Source of the DNA: HK1 sp965202735
Lineage (GTDB): Bacteria; Pseudomonadota; Gammaproteobacteria; HK1
Length of the DNA stretch: 64,000 nucleotides
Direction of reading: 5' to 3'
Assembly (NCBI GenBank): GCA_965202735.1
Contig: OZ241844.1
Span: 372,001-436,000, forward strand
Under the pieces are notes generated by a model. It was not told where the DNA came from, did no database searches, and saw only the letters and a program-made list of their open reading frames with translations. Both the position numbers and the translations under genes were made by a program. Shown here piece by piece: positions 1 to 7,411 of this stretch. Position 1 is the first letter of the stretch. Each line of letters starts with the position of its first letter.

Positions 1-587
1 GCCGCGGCTACATCGGCGCGAAGAAGATCGGCCTCGCGGTGGCGGGCAACAGCTCGCGCCTCGCGGCGATGGCCGGGATTCGGCTGCCCATCGAGTCCCA
101 CGTGCTGCAGGCGATGGTGACCGAGCCGCTCAAGCCGGTGCTCGACACGGTGGTGACCTCGGGCGCGGCGCACGTCTACATCAGCCAGACCGACAAGGGC
201 GAGCTGCTGATGGGCGGCGATCTGGACTTCTACAACTCCTACGCGCAGCGCGGGAACCTGCCGACGCTGGAGCACGTCATCCAGGGCGCGATCTCGCTCT
301 TCCCCTTCCTCAGCCGCCTGCGGCTCATGCGCACCTGGGGCGGGGTGATGGACATGACGATGGACGGCAGCCCCATCATCGGCAAGCTGCCGGTGAAGGG
401 CCTGTACTTCGACGGCGGCTGGTGCTACGGGGGATTCAAGGCGACGCCGGGAGCCGGCTGGTGTCATGCCTGGACCATCGCGAACGACGAGCCGCATCCG
501 CTCAACGCGGCGTTCCGCCTCGACCGGTTCCACCGCGGCGAGCTTCTCGACGAGAAGGGCGCCGGCGCAAGCCCGCAGGCGCACTAG
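1..587 (+). CDS. soxB: Sarcosine oxidase beta subunit, 3' part only
   Basis: The gene is cut by the window edge: the open frame runs from base 3 and keeps about 194 C-terminal residues. It has the C-terminal half of a glycine-oxidase/DAO-type flavoprotein, including the substrate-domain stretch around TDKGELLMGGD and the late FAD-contact segment TMDGSPIIGKLPVKGLYFDGG. In heterotetrameric sarcosine oxidase the beta subunit oxidatively demethylates sarcosine using FAD and covalently bound FMN. The FMN-attachment region is upstream, outside the window. The downstream order soxD, soxA, soxG is the classical soxBDAG operon, which makes the assignment firm. Confidence 0.95.
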   Translation, partial: RGYIGAKKIGLAVAGNSSRLAAMAGIRLPIESHVLQAMVTEPLKPVLDTVVTSGAAHVYISQTDKGELLMGGDLDFYNSYAQRGNLPTLEHVIQGAISLFPFLSRLRLMRTWGGVMDMTMDGSPIIGKLPVKGLYFDGGWCYGGFKATPGAGWCHAWTIANDEPHPLNAAFRLDRFHRGELLDEKGAGASPQAH

Positions 588-659
588 ACCGCATCTCTCG
601 CCAGGGACGCTGATGCACCGGATCCCCGCCGCCGCTTCGACGCCCAGGGAGCGAGCCAA

Positions 660-944
660 ATGCTGCTGATCACGTGTCCTTGGTGCGGGCCGCGGGCCCA
701 CGTCGAGTTCACCTACGGCGGGGACGCCACCGTCGAACGGCCCACCGATCCCGGCGCGGTTTCCGCAGACGGCTGGCTCGACCACGTCTATCTCCGCGAC
801 AACCCCCGCGGACCCCACAACGAGTGGTGGCAGCACACCTCCGGGTGCCGGCGCTGGATCAAGGTCAGGCGCGACACCTGGACCCACCGCGTGCACGGAA
901 GCGGTCCGCCCGGCGCCGACCTCGGCGAGGACGGGCGCCGATGA
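660..944 (+). CDS. soxD: Sarcosine oxidase delta subunit
   Basis: This 94-residue protein has the usual length and pattern of the small delta subunit. It carries a CPWC pair (Cys6, Cys9) and a distal His59/Cys63, the Cys3His zinc site known from TsoxD. It begins about 70 bases after soxB, with GGGAG ahead of the ATG. It ends in an ATGA overlap with soxA, so translation is probably coupled. The subunit is structural and zinc-binding and has no catalysis of its own in known complexes. Confidence 0.95.
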   Translation: MLLITCPWCGPRAHVEFTYGGDATVERPTDPGAVSADGWLDHVYLRDNPRGPHNEWWQHTSGCRRWIKVRRDTWTHRVHGSGPPGADLGEDGRR

Positions 945-3900
945 GCCCCCAGACCCATCGCACGGAGCGGGGAGGGCGCATCGACCGTTCCGCGCCGCTC
1001 GCGTTCACCTTCGACGGCGTGCGCTACACGGGGTACCGGGGCGACACCCTGGCCTCCGCGCTGCTCGCGAACGGCGTCCGCCTCGTGGGACGCAGCTTCA
1101 AGTACCACCGCCGGCGCGGCATCTTCGGGTCGGGGGCGGAGGAGCCCAACGCGCTCGTCCGCGTCGGCGGGGGGGCGCGGGCCGAGCCGAACCGGAAGGC
1201 GACCCGGGTCGAGCTGTTCGACGGGCTGGCGGCCGAGAGCCAGAACCGCTGGCCGTCGCTCGAATTCGACGCGGGGGCGCTGGTCAACGCCGCGTCGAAG
1301 CTGTTCCCGGCCGGGTTCTACTACAAGACGTTCATGTGGCCCGGCTCGTGGTGGATGCTCTACGAGCACTTCATCCGCAAGGCGGCGGGGCTCGGGCGCG
1401 CTCCGCTCGAGCCGGACCCCGATCGTTACGACCGCCGCTACGCCTTCTGCGACGTGCTCGTGGCAGGGGCCGGCCCGGCCGGGCTGATGGCGGCGCTCAC
1501 CGCCGCCCGCTCGGGAGCGCGCGTGATCCTCGTCGACGACGCGCCCGCGCCCGGCGGCAGCCTCCTCGCTTCCACCGCCGCCATCGAGGGCGCCGACCCG
1601 ATGGAGCTCGTCTCCCGCATCGGCGAGGAGCTTGCCTCCCGCCCGAACGTCCGGGTGCTCGGCCGCACCACCGCCTTCGGCTACTACGACGACAACATGA
1701 TCGTCGCGGTGGAGCGGCGCGCCGACCATGTTCCGGCGCCTCCGGAGCACTGCGCGCGCCAGCGCGTGTGGTGGATTCGCGCGAAGGAGGTGGTGCTCGC
1801 GACCGGCGCCATCGAACGGCCCCTGCCGTTCGAGGACAACGACCTGCCCGGCGTCATGCTCGCCTCCGCCGTCCGCACCTACGCGGTCCAGTACGGGGTG
1901 CGGCCGGGCGGCCGCGCCGTGCTGTTCACGAACAACGACTCGGCCTACGAGGCGATCGAGCCGGTGCTGAACGCCGGAACGAACATCGTCGCGGTGGTGG
2001 ACGCGCGCGACGGCGGACCGGGAGGCGGCGCGCGCTCCGTCGTGGAGCGTTTCGACCTGGAGCTCATCTCCGGCAGCGTGGTGATGCGCGCCATCGGCCG
2101 CACCGGCGTCGCCGGGGTGGAAGTGCGTTCGCTCTGCGCGGACGGCACGTCGGTGGGGGACGGCTCCCGGCGCATCCCGTGCGATCTCGTGGGCGTCTCC
2201 GGCGGCTGGAATCCGACCGTCCACCTGTTCTCGCAATCGCAGGGCCGGCTCCGCTTCGACGCCGAACGGGCGGCGTTCGTGCCGGGGGAGAGCGTGCAGC
2301 GCGAGCGCTCGGCCGGGTCCGCGCGCGGGCTCTCCGGCCTCGCCGAATGCCTCGCCGACGGAGTCGCGGCCGGCGCCGGCGCGGTCCGGGCCGCGGGGTT
2401 CGAGACCGGGCCCGCGCCCGACCGCCCGGCCGTGCGGGAGTGGGGCGACGGCGCCCCCGTGCGGCCGCTCTGGGCGGTGCCGCTGCCGTCGTGGCGCCAC
2501 GGCAAGCGCTTCGTCGACTTCCAGAACGACGTCACGGTGGCCGACATCGAGCTCGCGGTGCGCGAGGGATACACCTCGGTCGAGCACCTCAAGCGCTACA
2601 CCACCCTCGGCATGGGGACCGACCAGGGCCGCACCAGCAACGTCAACGGACTCGCGGTGCTCGCCGCGACCCTCGGCGCCGGGATCCCCGAGGTCGGGAC
2701 CACCACGTTCCGGCCGCCGTACTCGCCGGTCGCCCTCGGCGCCATCGCCGGCCGCGAGGTCGGCGCCGACCAGGCGCCGGTCCGGCGAACGCCGATGCAC
2801 GACTGGCACGCCGCGAACGGGGCGGCCTTCGTCACCGTCGGGCCGTGGCTGCGCGCGCAGTACTACCTGCGCCGCGGCGAGTCGATGATGGACGCCATCA
2901 ACCGCGAGGCGCTGCACGTGCGCCGGGCGGTCGGGATGGTCGACGTGTCCACCCTCGGGAAGATCGAGGTGCGCGGCCGCGACGCGGGGGAGTTCCTGCA
3001 CCGCGTGTACATCAACCGCATCCGCAACCTCCGGGTGGGGCGCTGCCGCTACGCGTTCATGCTGCGCGAGGACGGGTTCGTCCTCGACGACGGCACCTGT
3101 ACCCGGGTCCGCGACGACGCGTACTACCTCACCACCGGCACCGGCCATGCCGCGGCGGTGATGGCGCATCTCGAACGCTACGCGCAGACGGTGTGGCCGG
3201 ACCTCGACGTGCACCTCGCATCGGTCACCGACCAGTGGGCCGGCGCCGCGGTGGCCGGGCCTCGGTCGCGGGACCTGCTCGCGGCCGCGTGCGACGGCGC
3301 CGACGTCTCCGGCGAGGGGCTGCCGTTCATGGGGTACATGGAGGCGACCGTGGCCGGTGCGCCGGTGCGCATCATCCGCATGACTTTCTCCGGCGAGATG
3401 GCCTACGAGGTGCACTGCCCGGCCGACTACGGCGTGCACGTGTGGGAGGCGCTGCGCGCCGCCGGCGAGCCGTTCGACGTCATGCCCTACGGCACCGAGG
3501 CGCTCGGCGTGCTGCGCATCGAGAAGGGGCACGTGGTCCCGAACGAGCTGGACGGGCGGACCATCCCCGCCGATTTCGGCTTCGACCGGATGGAGAAGGA
3601 CGAGGACTTCATCGGCCGCCGTTCGCTGGAGCGGTTCCGGGAGAGCGGGGGGAGGCGAAAGACCTTCGTGGGGCTCGTCTCGGAGAACGGCGAGGGGGTC
3701 CCGCGCGGCGGGCACCTGGTGTGGAACCCGACCGCGCCGCGGCCGGTGCCGATGCTCGGCCACGTCACCTCGAGCTGCTACAGCCCCACGCTCGGGCGCC
3801 ACATCGCGCTGGCGCTGATGGACGACGCGGCGGGCTGGAAGGGCAAGGTGCTCCATGCGGCGTCGCCACTCACGGCGCGCTTCGTCCCGGTGCGGATCAC

Positions 3901-3946
3901 CGGCCACGTGTTCATCGACCCCGAGAACCGGCGGCCGAAGGGATGA
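941..3946 (+). CDS. soxA: Sarcosine oxidase alpha subunit
   Basis: A protein of about 1001 residues, the normal length for the family. The N-terminal part has a 2Fe-2S-like Fer2_4 fold lacking cluster cysteines (GYRGDTLASALLANGV). A dinucleotide-binding domain follows (AGAGPAGLMAA near residue 174), then a C-terminal GcvT/T-protein folate-binding domain (from about residue 620, HDWHAANGA...). In the complex this subunit binds NAD+ and passes the methyl group as formaldehyde to tetrahydrofolate. The open frame extends upstream, but the ATG at 941, overlapping the soxD stop (ATGA), fits both homologous N termini and operon structure. A long antisense open frame here is a high-GC shadow. Confidence 0.95.
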   Translation: MSPQTHRTERGGRIDRSAPLAFTFDGVRYTGYRGDTLASALLANGVRLVGRSFKYHRRRGIFGSGAEEPNALVRVGGGARAEPNRKATRVELFDGLAAESQNRWPSLEFDAGALVNAASKLFPAGFYYKTFMWPGSWWMLYEHFIRKAAGLGRAPLEPDPDRYDRRYAFCDVLVAGAGPAGLMAALTAARSGARVILVDDAPAPGGSLLASTAAIEGADPMELVSRIGEELASRPNVRVLGRTTAFGYYDDNMIVAVERRADHVPAPPEHCARQRVWWIRAKEVVLATGAIERPLPFEDNDLPGVMLASAVRTYAVQYGVRPGGRAVLFTNNDSAYEAIEPVLNAGTNIVAVVDARDGGPGGGARSVVERFDLELISGSVVMRAIGRTGVAGVEVRSLCADGTSVGDGSRRIPCDLVGVSGGWNPTVHLFSQSQGRLRFDAERAAFVPGESVQRERSAGSARGLSGLAECLADGVAAGAGAVRAAGFETGPAPDRPAVREWGDGAPVRPLWAVPLPSWRHGKRFVDFQNDVTVADIELAVREGYTSVEHLKRYTTLGMGTDQGRTSNVNGLAVLAATLGAGIPEVGTTTFRPPYSPVALGAIAGREVGADQAPVRRTPMHDWHAANGAAFVTVGPWLRAQYYLRRGESMMDAINREALHVRRAVGMVDVSTLGKIEVRGRDAGEFLHRVYINRIRNLRVGRCRYAFMLREDGFVLDDGTCTRVRDDAYYLTTGTGHAAAVMAHLERYAQTVWPDLDVHLASVTDQWAGAAVAGPRSRDLLAAACDGADVSGEGLPFMGYMEATVAGAPVRIIRMTFSGEMAYEVHCPADYGVHVWEALRAAGEPFDVMPYGTEALGVLRIEKGHVVPNELDGRTIPADFGFDRMEKDEDFIGRRSLERFRESGGRRKTFVGLVSENGEGVPRGGHLVWNPTAPRPVPMLGHVTSSCYSPTLGRHIALALMDDAAGWKGKVLHAASPLTARFVPVRITGHVFIDPENRRPKG

Positions 3947-4028
3947 CCGGCGCGCATGAAATGCCGCTGCTGTCAGGGCGGCCACCGAACGATGTCCGCG
4001 CGGAATTGAATCGGCTCCACCCGGCACC

Positions 4029-4045
4029 TGTCGAGTGACTCGACA
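4029..4045. promoter_or_regulatory. 17-bp perfect palindrome before soxG
   Basis: TGTCGAGT-G-ACTCGACA lies in the 112-base soxA-soxG gap, 13 bases before the soxG start and next to its AGGGAG ribosome-binding site. It could be an operator or an RNA hairpin that tunes soxG translation or processes the message. The symmetry is exact; any function is inferred. Confidence 0.4.
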
Positions 4046-4058
4046 CCAGGGAGATCAC

Positions 4059-4655
4059 ATGCACGAACCAGCGAGGCGCAGCGCGCTGGAAGGCCACTAT
4101 CGGGTCGGGCGATTCGGTGCGCGGCCGGAGGACGCGCCCGGCGTCGTTCTGACGGAATGCCGGCCACGTGCGGTGGTTCAGGTCAACGGCGCCCCCGAGG
4201 CCGGTGAGCTCGCCGGCGCGCTTGGCGCACCGGAGGCCGGCGTGGCTCCCAACCGGACGTTCGATGCCGGCGCCGTGCGCTATGCGTGGAACGGGCCGGG
4301 CCAGTGGCTCGCCGAGAGCGCCGGGCACACTCCGGGCGAGCTGGTCGAGCACATCGAGGAGGCGCTCCGCGCTCACGGGGCGAGCGCCACCGACCTGAGC
4401 CATGCCCGAACCGTGGTGCGGGTGTCGGGGCCGGCGTCGACGGACCTGCTCGCGAAGCTCTGCCCCATCGACATCGAGGCCATGCGCCCCGGCGACAGCG
4501 CCGCGACCCTGGCCGGCCCCTTCAGCGTGCAGGTCGTGAAGGCCGGGGACGAGGCGTTCCGCCTCTACGTGTTCCGCAGCTTCGGACTCGCGATGTGGGA
4601 GATGCTTCAGGACGAGGCGGCGGAGCTCGGCGGGGAGATCGCCGCCGCCGGGTGA
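4059..4655 (+). CDS. soxG: Sarcosine oxidase gamma subunit
   Basis: A 198-residue protein with the folate-binding GcvT-like fold of the gamma subunit, which packs against the alpha and beta subunits in the complex. Recognisable parts are the N-terminal segment ending RAVVQVNG, the RYAWNGPGQWL stretch, and a C-terminal FRLYVFRSFGLAMWEML core typical of SoxG. The ATG at 4059 is preferred to an in-frame GTG at 4035 because AGGGAG sits 6 bases before it. Sequence conservation in this subunit is low across the family, so position in the operon supports the call. Confidence 0.9.
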   Translation: MHEPARRSALEGHYRVGRFGARPEDAPGVVLTECRPRAVVQVNGAPEAGELAGALGAPEAGVAPNRTFDAGAVRYAWNGPGQWLAESAGHTPGELVEHIEEALRAHGASATDLSHARTVVRVSGPASTDLLAKLCPIDIEAMRPGDSAATLAGPFSVQVVKAGDEAFRLYVFRSFGLAMWEMLQDEAAELGGEIAAAG

Positions 4656-4664
4656 TCCCTGCTC

Positions 4665-4680
4665 CCGGCGCCGGCGCCGG
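4665..4680. terminator. GC-only palindrome between convergent soxG and hydratase genes
   Basis: CCGGCGCCGGCGCCGG is its own reverse complement and lies 10 bases after the soxG stop, between two convergent operons. It has no T-run, so a role as terminator is only possible. Confidence 0.25.
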
Positions 4681-4743
4681 AAACGGCGGGTGGAGTGCAC
4701 ACTCCGTCGAATCGCGAATCGGCTCGACGCACTGGCGGAACGG

Positions 4744-4894
4744 CTCCGGTCGGCTCGCGCGCGGCTCCGTCGATCGGCGGTCCGCCGGACGGCTGCTATG
4801 GAGTCTCCGGTCGGCCCGCGCGCGGCTCCGTCGATCGGCGATCCGCCGGACGGCTGCTACGCAGACTCCGGTCGGCCCGCGCGTGGCTCCGTCA
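4744..4894. repeat. 61-bp tandem repeat, about 2.5 copies
   Basis: Copies start at 4744, 4805 and 4866 (CTCCGGTCGGC...). The first two are full length and differ at a few positions. The third is partial and runs into the last codons of the hydratase alpha gene on the other strand, so the C-terminal VTEPRAGRPESA of that protein is repeat-derived. The array fills the gap between the convergent sox and hydratase operons. Confidence 0.85.
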
Positions 4895-5579
4895 CCCCGA
4901 TCAGGCTGTCCCTGGTAACGAGCCCCGCCAGCGCCTCCTCGTCCATGCCTTCCGTGCCCGCCGGACGCATGGGCAGGATCATGTACCGCATGTCGGCGGT
5001 GCTGTCGTGGACCCGGACCCGGCGTTCGGGGTCGACATGGGTCCCGAACTCGGCCAGCACGCGGCGCGGCTCGCGCACCGCGCGGCTGCGGTAGCTGCGC
5101 GACTTGTACCAGTCGGGCGGCAGGCCGAGCAGGAAGCGCGGATAGCACGAGCACAGGGTGCACACCACGAGGTTGTGGGTCTCGGGGGTGTTCTCCATCA
5201 CGAGGATCGGAATCGGCCCGAGGTCGATGCCGAGCTCCGCCGCGGCGGCCTTCGAGTCCGTCAGCAGCCGCTCGCGAAAGCCCTCGTCCACCCACGCGCG
5301 GGCCACGAGCCGCGCACCCCGGGCCGGAGTGAGGGCGTCCATGCGTTCGACCTGCGCGCGCATGTCGTCCGCGCTGAAGACTCCCTTCTCGACGAGGAGG
5401 GAGACCACCGCCATCTGCATGATCTGGTGGTAGGCGAGGGGCGTGTCTTCCAGGTCGGGCCGGGGCGGATGGTGATGCGTCGGGTCGGCGTCGTGGCCGC
5501 CGTGGCCGGGTTCGTGCGCGTGCGGATGGCCGTGTCCGTGTGCATGCCCGCCGGAACGGGGGGGCTCGTGCCCGCTCAT
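4857..5579 (-). CDS. Cobalt-type nitrile hydratase alpha / thiocyanate hydrolase gamma-like subunit
   Basis: This 240-residue protein carries the metal-claw motif VCTLCSCYPR (Cys140, Cys143, Cys145). The threonine after the first cysteine is characteristic of Co(III) rather than Fe(III) members. It would bind the catalytic cobalt and hydrate a nitrile, or thiocyanate-like substrate. The N terminus is unusual: 12 of the first 37 residues are histidine, like a built-in metal-binding tail. The start overlaps the stop of the upstream subunit gene (ATGA). No separate activator gene is seen. Choosing between nitrile hydratase and thiocyanate hydrolase is not possible from sequence alone. Confidence 0.88.
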   Translation of the reverse strand: MSGHEPPRSGGHAHGHGHPHAHEPGHGGHDADPTHHHPPRPDLEDTPLAYHQIMQMAVVSLLVEKGVFSADDMRAQVERMDALTPARGARLVARAWVDEGFRERLLTDSKAAAAELGIDLGPIPILVMENTPETHNLVVCTLCSCYPRFLLGLPPDWYKSRSYRSRAVREPRRVLAEFGTHVDPERRVRVHDSTADMRYMILPMRPAGTEGMDEEALAGLVTRDSLIGVTEPRAGRPESA

Positions 5580-5917
5580 TTCGCGTCTCCCGCCACCGGC
5601 TCCAGCCAGTGCCCGTAGATTTCGATCTCCACCCGGTCGTGCTCGTTGCCGTCATGGTCCGGCCAGAGCGAGCGGCTTGCGAAGCCCACGCGGTAGAGCA
5701 CCACGGGCGGCGCGTCACGGTCGCCGTACGCAAGCTGCTCGGGGTTGCGGAAGCGCCCGCAGACGCGCTCGACCTCGCCGACCTGCCCGCGGCAGTACCA
5801 GGGGGTGCGGACGTGGCCGGGCGGGAAGCGCATCCGCACCCTGACGCGGTCCCCCGGTGCGAAACGTTCATGGTCGCCGCCGCGCTGGGCCACCCCGAAG
5901 CGTGAAAGCTGCTTCAC
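5576..5917 (-). CDS. Hydratase subunit matching the C-terminal half of nitrile hydratase beta
   Basis: A 113-residue SH3-like barrel typical of the NHase beta C-terminal domain: FAPGDRVRVRMRFPPGHVRTP (shortened here), WYCRGQVGEVERVCG, VVLYRVGF and ending HWLEPV. In classical nitrile hydratases this is the second half of one beta chain. Here, as in thiocyanate hydrolase, it is a separate gene. It overlaps the alpha-like gene by the ATGA junction and lies 22 bases after the gene for the other beta half. Confidence 0.85.
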   Translation of the reverse strand: MKQLSRFGVAQRGGDHERFAPGDRVRVRMRFPPGHVRTPWYCRGQVGEVERVCGRFRNPEQLAYGDRDAPPVVLYRVGFASRSLWPDHDGNEHDRVEIEIYGHWLEPVAGDAK

Positions 5918-5939
5918 GGCAAGCTCGCGTCCGGTCCGG

Positions 5940-6260
5940 TCATGGCGGCTCGTGCCTCCGGCCGGCCTCGATCTCCGCCATGCGCGCGCCGAGCTCGCTC
6001 ACGCCGATGATCTTCTTCTCGAGCAGCAGGTTGGTCATCGACGCCATCCACCGCTCGTAGTAGCCGTAGCGGTCGTAGGCGTCGGCCCCGAGCTCCTCGA
6101 TGCCCCGGCGCAGCTCGTCCACGCCGATGATCTTCCGTTGCCCCAGAAGCACCATCAGCGCGTCCACCCGCTTCTCCCACGGCGCCTTCTCGTGCTCGTC
6201 CAGCTCGACGGGACCGGCCTCCAGCCCACCCATGTCGTGGTGGCGGCGTGCTTCGATCAT
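5940..6260 (-). CDS. Hydratase subunit matching the N-terminal half of nitrile hydratase beta
   Basis: A 106-residue helical protein starting MIEARRHHDMGGLEAG, with the HDMGG signature of NHase beta N termini and the YYERWMASM helix that contacts the alpha subunit. It has two similar segments, GQRKIIGVDELRRGI and EKKIIGVSELGARM, an internal repeat of about 45 residues. With the next two genes it makes a complete three-chain hydratase. Its ATG overlaps the TGA of the upstream recombinase-like fragment (ATGA), so the enzyme operon is joined to that remnant. Confidence 0.85.
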   Translation of the reverse strand: MIEARRHHDMGGLEAGPVELDEHEKAPWEKRVDALMVLLGQRKIIGVDELRRGIEELGADAYDRYGYYERWMASMTNLLLEKKIIGVSELGARMAEIEAGRRHEPP

Positions 6261-6475
6261 GCCGGTGTCCTCGCGCCCGCTTCGGGCCGGGCGGCGAGGT
6301 AGCGCGCCATCGTCGCGTCCGTGGACACTTCGGCCCCGTGCCAGTCGGCGACGGTGGCGAGCGCGACCCGGCAGGCGCGGCGCGTGTCCGGCGCAAACGC
6401 ATCGAGGGCGATACGGGCGCTCTCGGCCTGCGCGGCGCTGGGCGGCCCGGCGAGGGCGGCAAGGGCGGTGGTCAT
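6257..6475 (-). pseudogene. Truncated tyrosine recombinase, N-terminal SAM-like domain only
   Basis: The 72-residue frame (LDAFAPDTRRACRVALATVA, then a TDATMARYLAARPEAG stretch) looks like the N-terminal core-binding domain of XerC/phage-type integrases. It stops before any catalytic domain, and no R-H-R-Y continuation is found downstream, where the hydratase genes begin. It starts in an ATGA overlap with the small membrane-protein gene and ends in one with the hydratase beta-N gene. It is best read as the relic of an integrated element; a small expressed protein is the alternative. Confidence 0.55.
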
Positions 6476-6801
6476 GGCGTGGTCTCCCGGGCCGGTGCGG
6501 TGCGCTCGATGAGGGTTTCGAGCGCTCGGCGCTGGAGGTCGAGAGCGGCCATCGCTTCGGCGTGGCGCTCGCTCGCTTCGGTGTGGCGCTGCATCGCTTC
6601 GGCGTGGCGCTGCGTCTCCGCCCGCTCTCGCTGGCGGCGGTCCTGGACGCGCTCGGCGCCCGAGCGGTTCATGGCGCGGATGCCGTACCACACGATGCCG
6701 GTCTGCCCGAGACCGATGACGAGGGTGGCGGCGACCTGCCCGATGGCGACCCAGAGGGCGGATTCGCGAAGGGCGAGGCTGGCGAGCTCGAATTCGGTCA
6801 T
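6472..6801 (-). CDS. Small membrane/coiled-coil protein, copy A
   Basis: A 109-residue protein of unknown function. Residues 15-42 form one hydrophobic span (WVAIGQVAATLVIGLGQTGI, WYGI). From about 48 it is a charged, Arg/Glu/Gln-rich helix with HAEAMQRH-type repeats that would form a coiled coil. GGAG precedes the ATG at 6801. A near-identical copy lies directly upstream at 6894-7202. Copy A has one extra seven-residue HTEASER-type heptad. The name reflects visible features only; the recombinase fragment next door suggests an origin in a mobile element. Confidence 0.7.
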   Translation of the reverse strand: MTEFELASLALRESALWVAIGQVAATLVIGLGQTGIVWYGIRAMNRSGAERVQDRRQRERAETQRHAEAMQRHTEASERHAEAMAALDLQRRALETLIERTAPARETTP

Positions 6802-6840
6802 GGCGTCGCCTCCGCAGGTGCTTGCCCGTCAACTGGAACA

Positions 6841-6870
6841 CTTATCGGTCATTCTCCGGAAGGGTGTCAA
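6841..6870 (-). promoter_or_regulatory. Sigma70-like promoter for copy A
   Basis: On the minus strand TTGACA (6870-6865) is followed after 18 bases by GATAAG (6846-6841), about 40 bases before the copy A start. The same arrangement is preserved in the duplicate at 7285-7314. Confidence 0.5.
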
Positions 6871-6893
6871 CGCCGGGGTGGTAAGTACGGTGG

Positions 6894-7202
6894 TCATGGC
6901 GTGGTCTCCCGGACCGGTGCGGTGCGCTCGATAAGGGTTTCGAGCGCTCGGCGCTGGAGGTCGAGGGCGGCCATCGCTTCGGCGTGGCGCTGCATCGCCT
7001 CGGCGTGGCGCTGCGTCTCCGCCCGCTCTCGCTGGCGGCGATCCTGGGCGCGCTCGGCGCCCGAGCGGTTCATGGCGCGGATGCCGTACCACACGATGCC
7101 GATCTGCCCGAGACCAATGACGAGGGTGGCGGCGACCTGCCCGATGGCGACCCAGAGGGCGGACTCGCGAAGGGCGAGGCTGGCGAGCTCGAATTCGGTC
7201 AT
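6894..7202 (-). CDS. Small membrane/coiled-coil protein, copy B
   Basis: A 102-residue near-duplicate of the protein at 6472-6801: same N terminus MTEFELASLALRESALW, same single membrane span, a shorter coiled coil and a common end LETLIERTAP-RETTP. The frame is open further upstream (to 7277), but the ATG at 7202 has GGAGGCGACGCC before it and matches copy A. The gene is followed not by a full recombinase frame but by about 22 codons of one that soon stop. Function unknown. Confidence 0.7.
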   Translation of the reverse strand: MTEFELASLALRESALWVAIGQVAATLVIGLGQIGIVWYGIRAMNRSGAERAQDRRQRERAETQRHAEAMQRHAEAMAALDLQRRALETLIERTAPVRETTP

Positions 7203-7247
7203 GGCGTCGCCTCCGTAGGTGGTGTGCACATTTGGACAACTTTCCCG

Positions 7248-7267
7248 ATTGCCACAATCTCGGCAAT
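7248..7267. promoter_or_regulatory. Inverted repeat ATTGCC-N8-GGCAAT
   Basis: A 6-bp perfect inverted repeat lies between the copy B promoter and its start codon, in the divergent gap with phaR. It is in a comparatively AT-rich island and could be an operator; this is a suggestion only. Confidence 0.25.
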
Positions 7268-7284
7268 TGCCCGACAACTGGAAT

Positions 7285-7314
7285 TTTATCGGTCATTCTC
7301 CGGGAGGGTGTCAA
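7285..7314 (-). promoter_or_regulatory. Sigma70-like promoter for copy B
   Basis: Minus-strand TTGACA (7314-7309), an 18-base spacer, then GATAAA (7290-7285). It is the duplicate of the copy A promoter and would give a leader of about 75 bases. Confidence 0.5.
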
Positions 7315-7411
7315 CGCCTGTCGGGGCGAGAGAGAGTAGGAGTCCGGCCGCGGCGCGGGTTACCATCGGGCGGCCCGTGATCGTCGGGTCCGATCACTCG
7401 GGGAAACCGGC

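Larger units (their letters stand above)
6460..7316. repeat. Tandem duplication of about 430 bp carrying gene plus promoter
   Basis: Two direct copies, roughly 6460-6873 and 6880-7316. Each includes the small membrane-protein gene, its ribosome-binding site and an upstream TATCGGTCATTCTCCGG-type segment ending GGGTGTCAACGCC. The junction at about 6874-6900 also keeps the first codons (ATGACCACCG) of the recombinase-like gene that follows copy A, showing that the duplicated unit once included its 5' end. Confidence 0.85.

Noticed and set aside
788..4027. A 1079-codon open frame antisense to soxD and soxA
   Set aside because: High-GC shadow of soxA; the composition is rich in Arg, His, Ala and Gly with no domain, and soxA is unmistakable.
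6829..7314. A 161-codon Arg/His-rich frame antisense to the intergenic and copy B region
   Set aside because: It is the +1 shadow of the duplicated membrane-protein gene; only its first codons after copy B echo the recombinase start.
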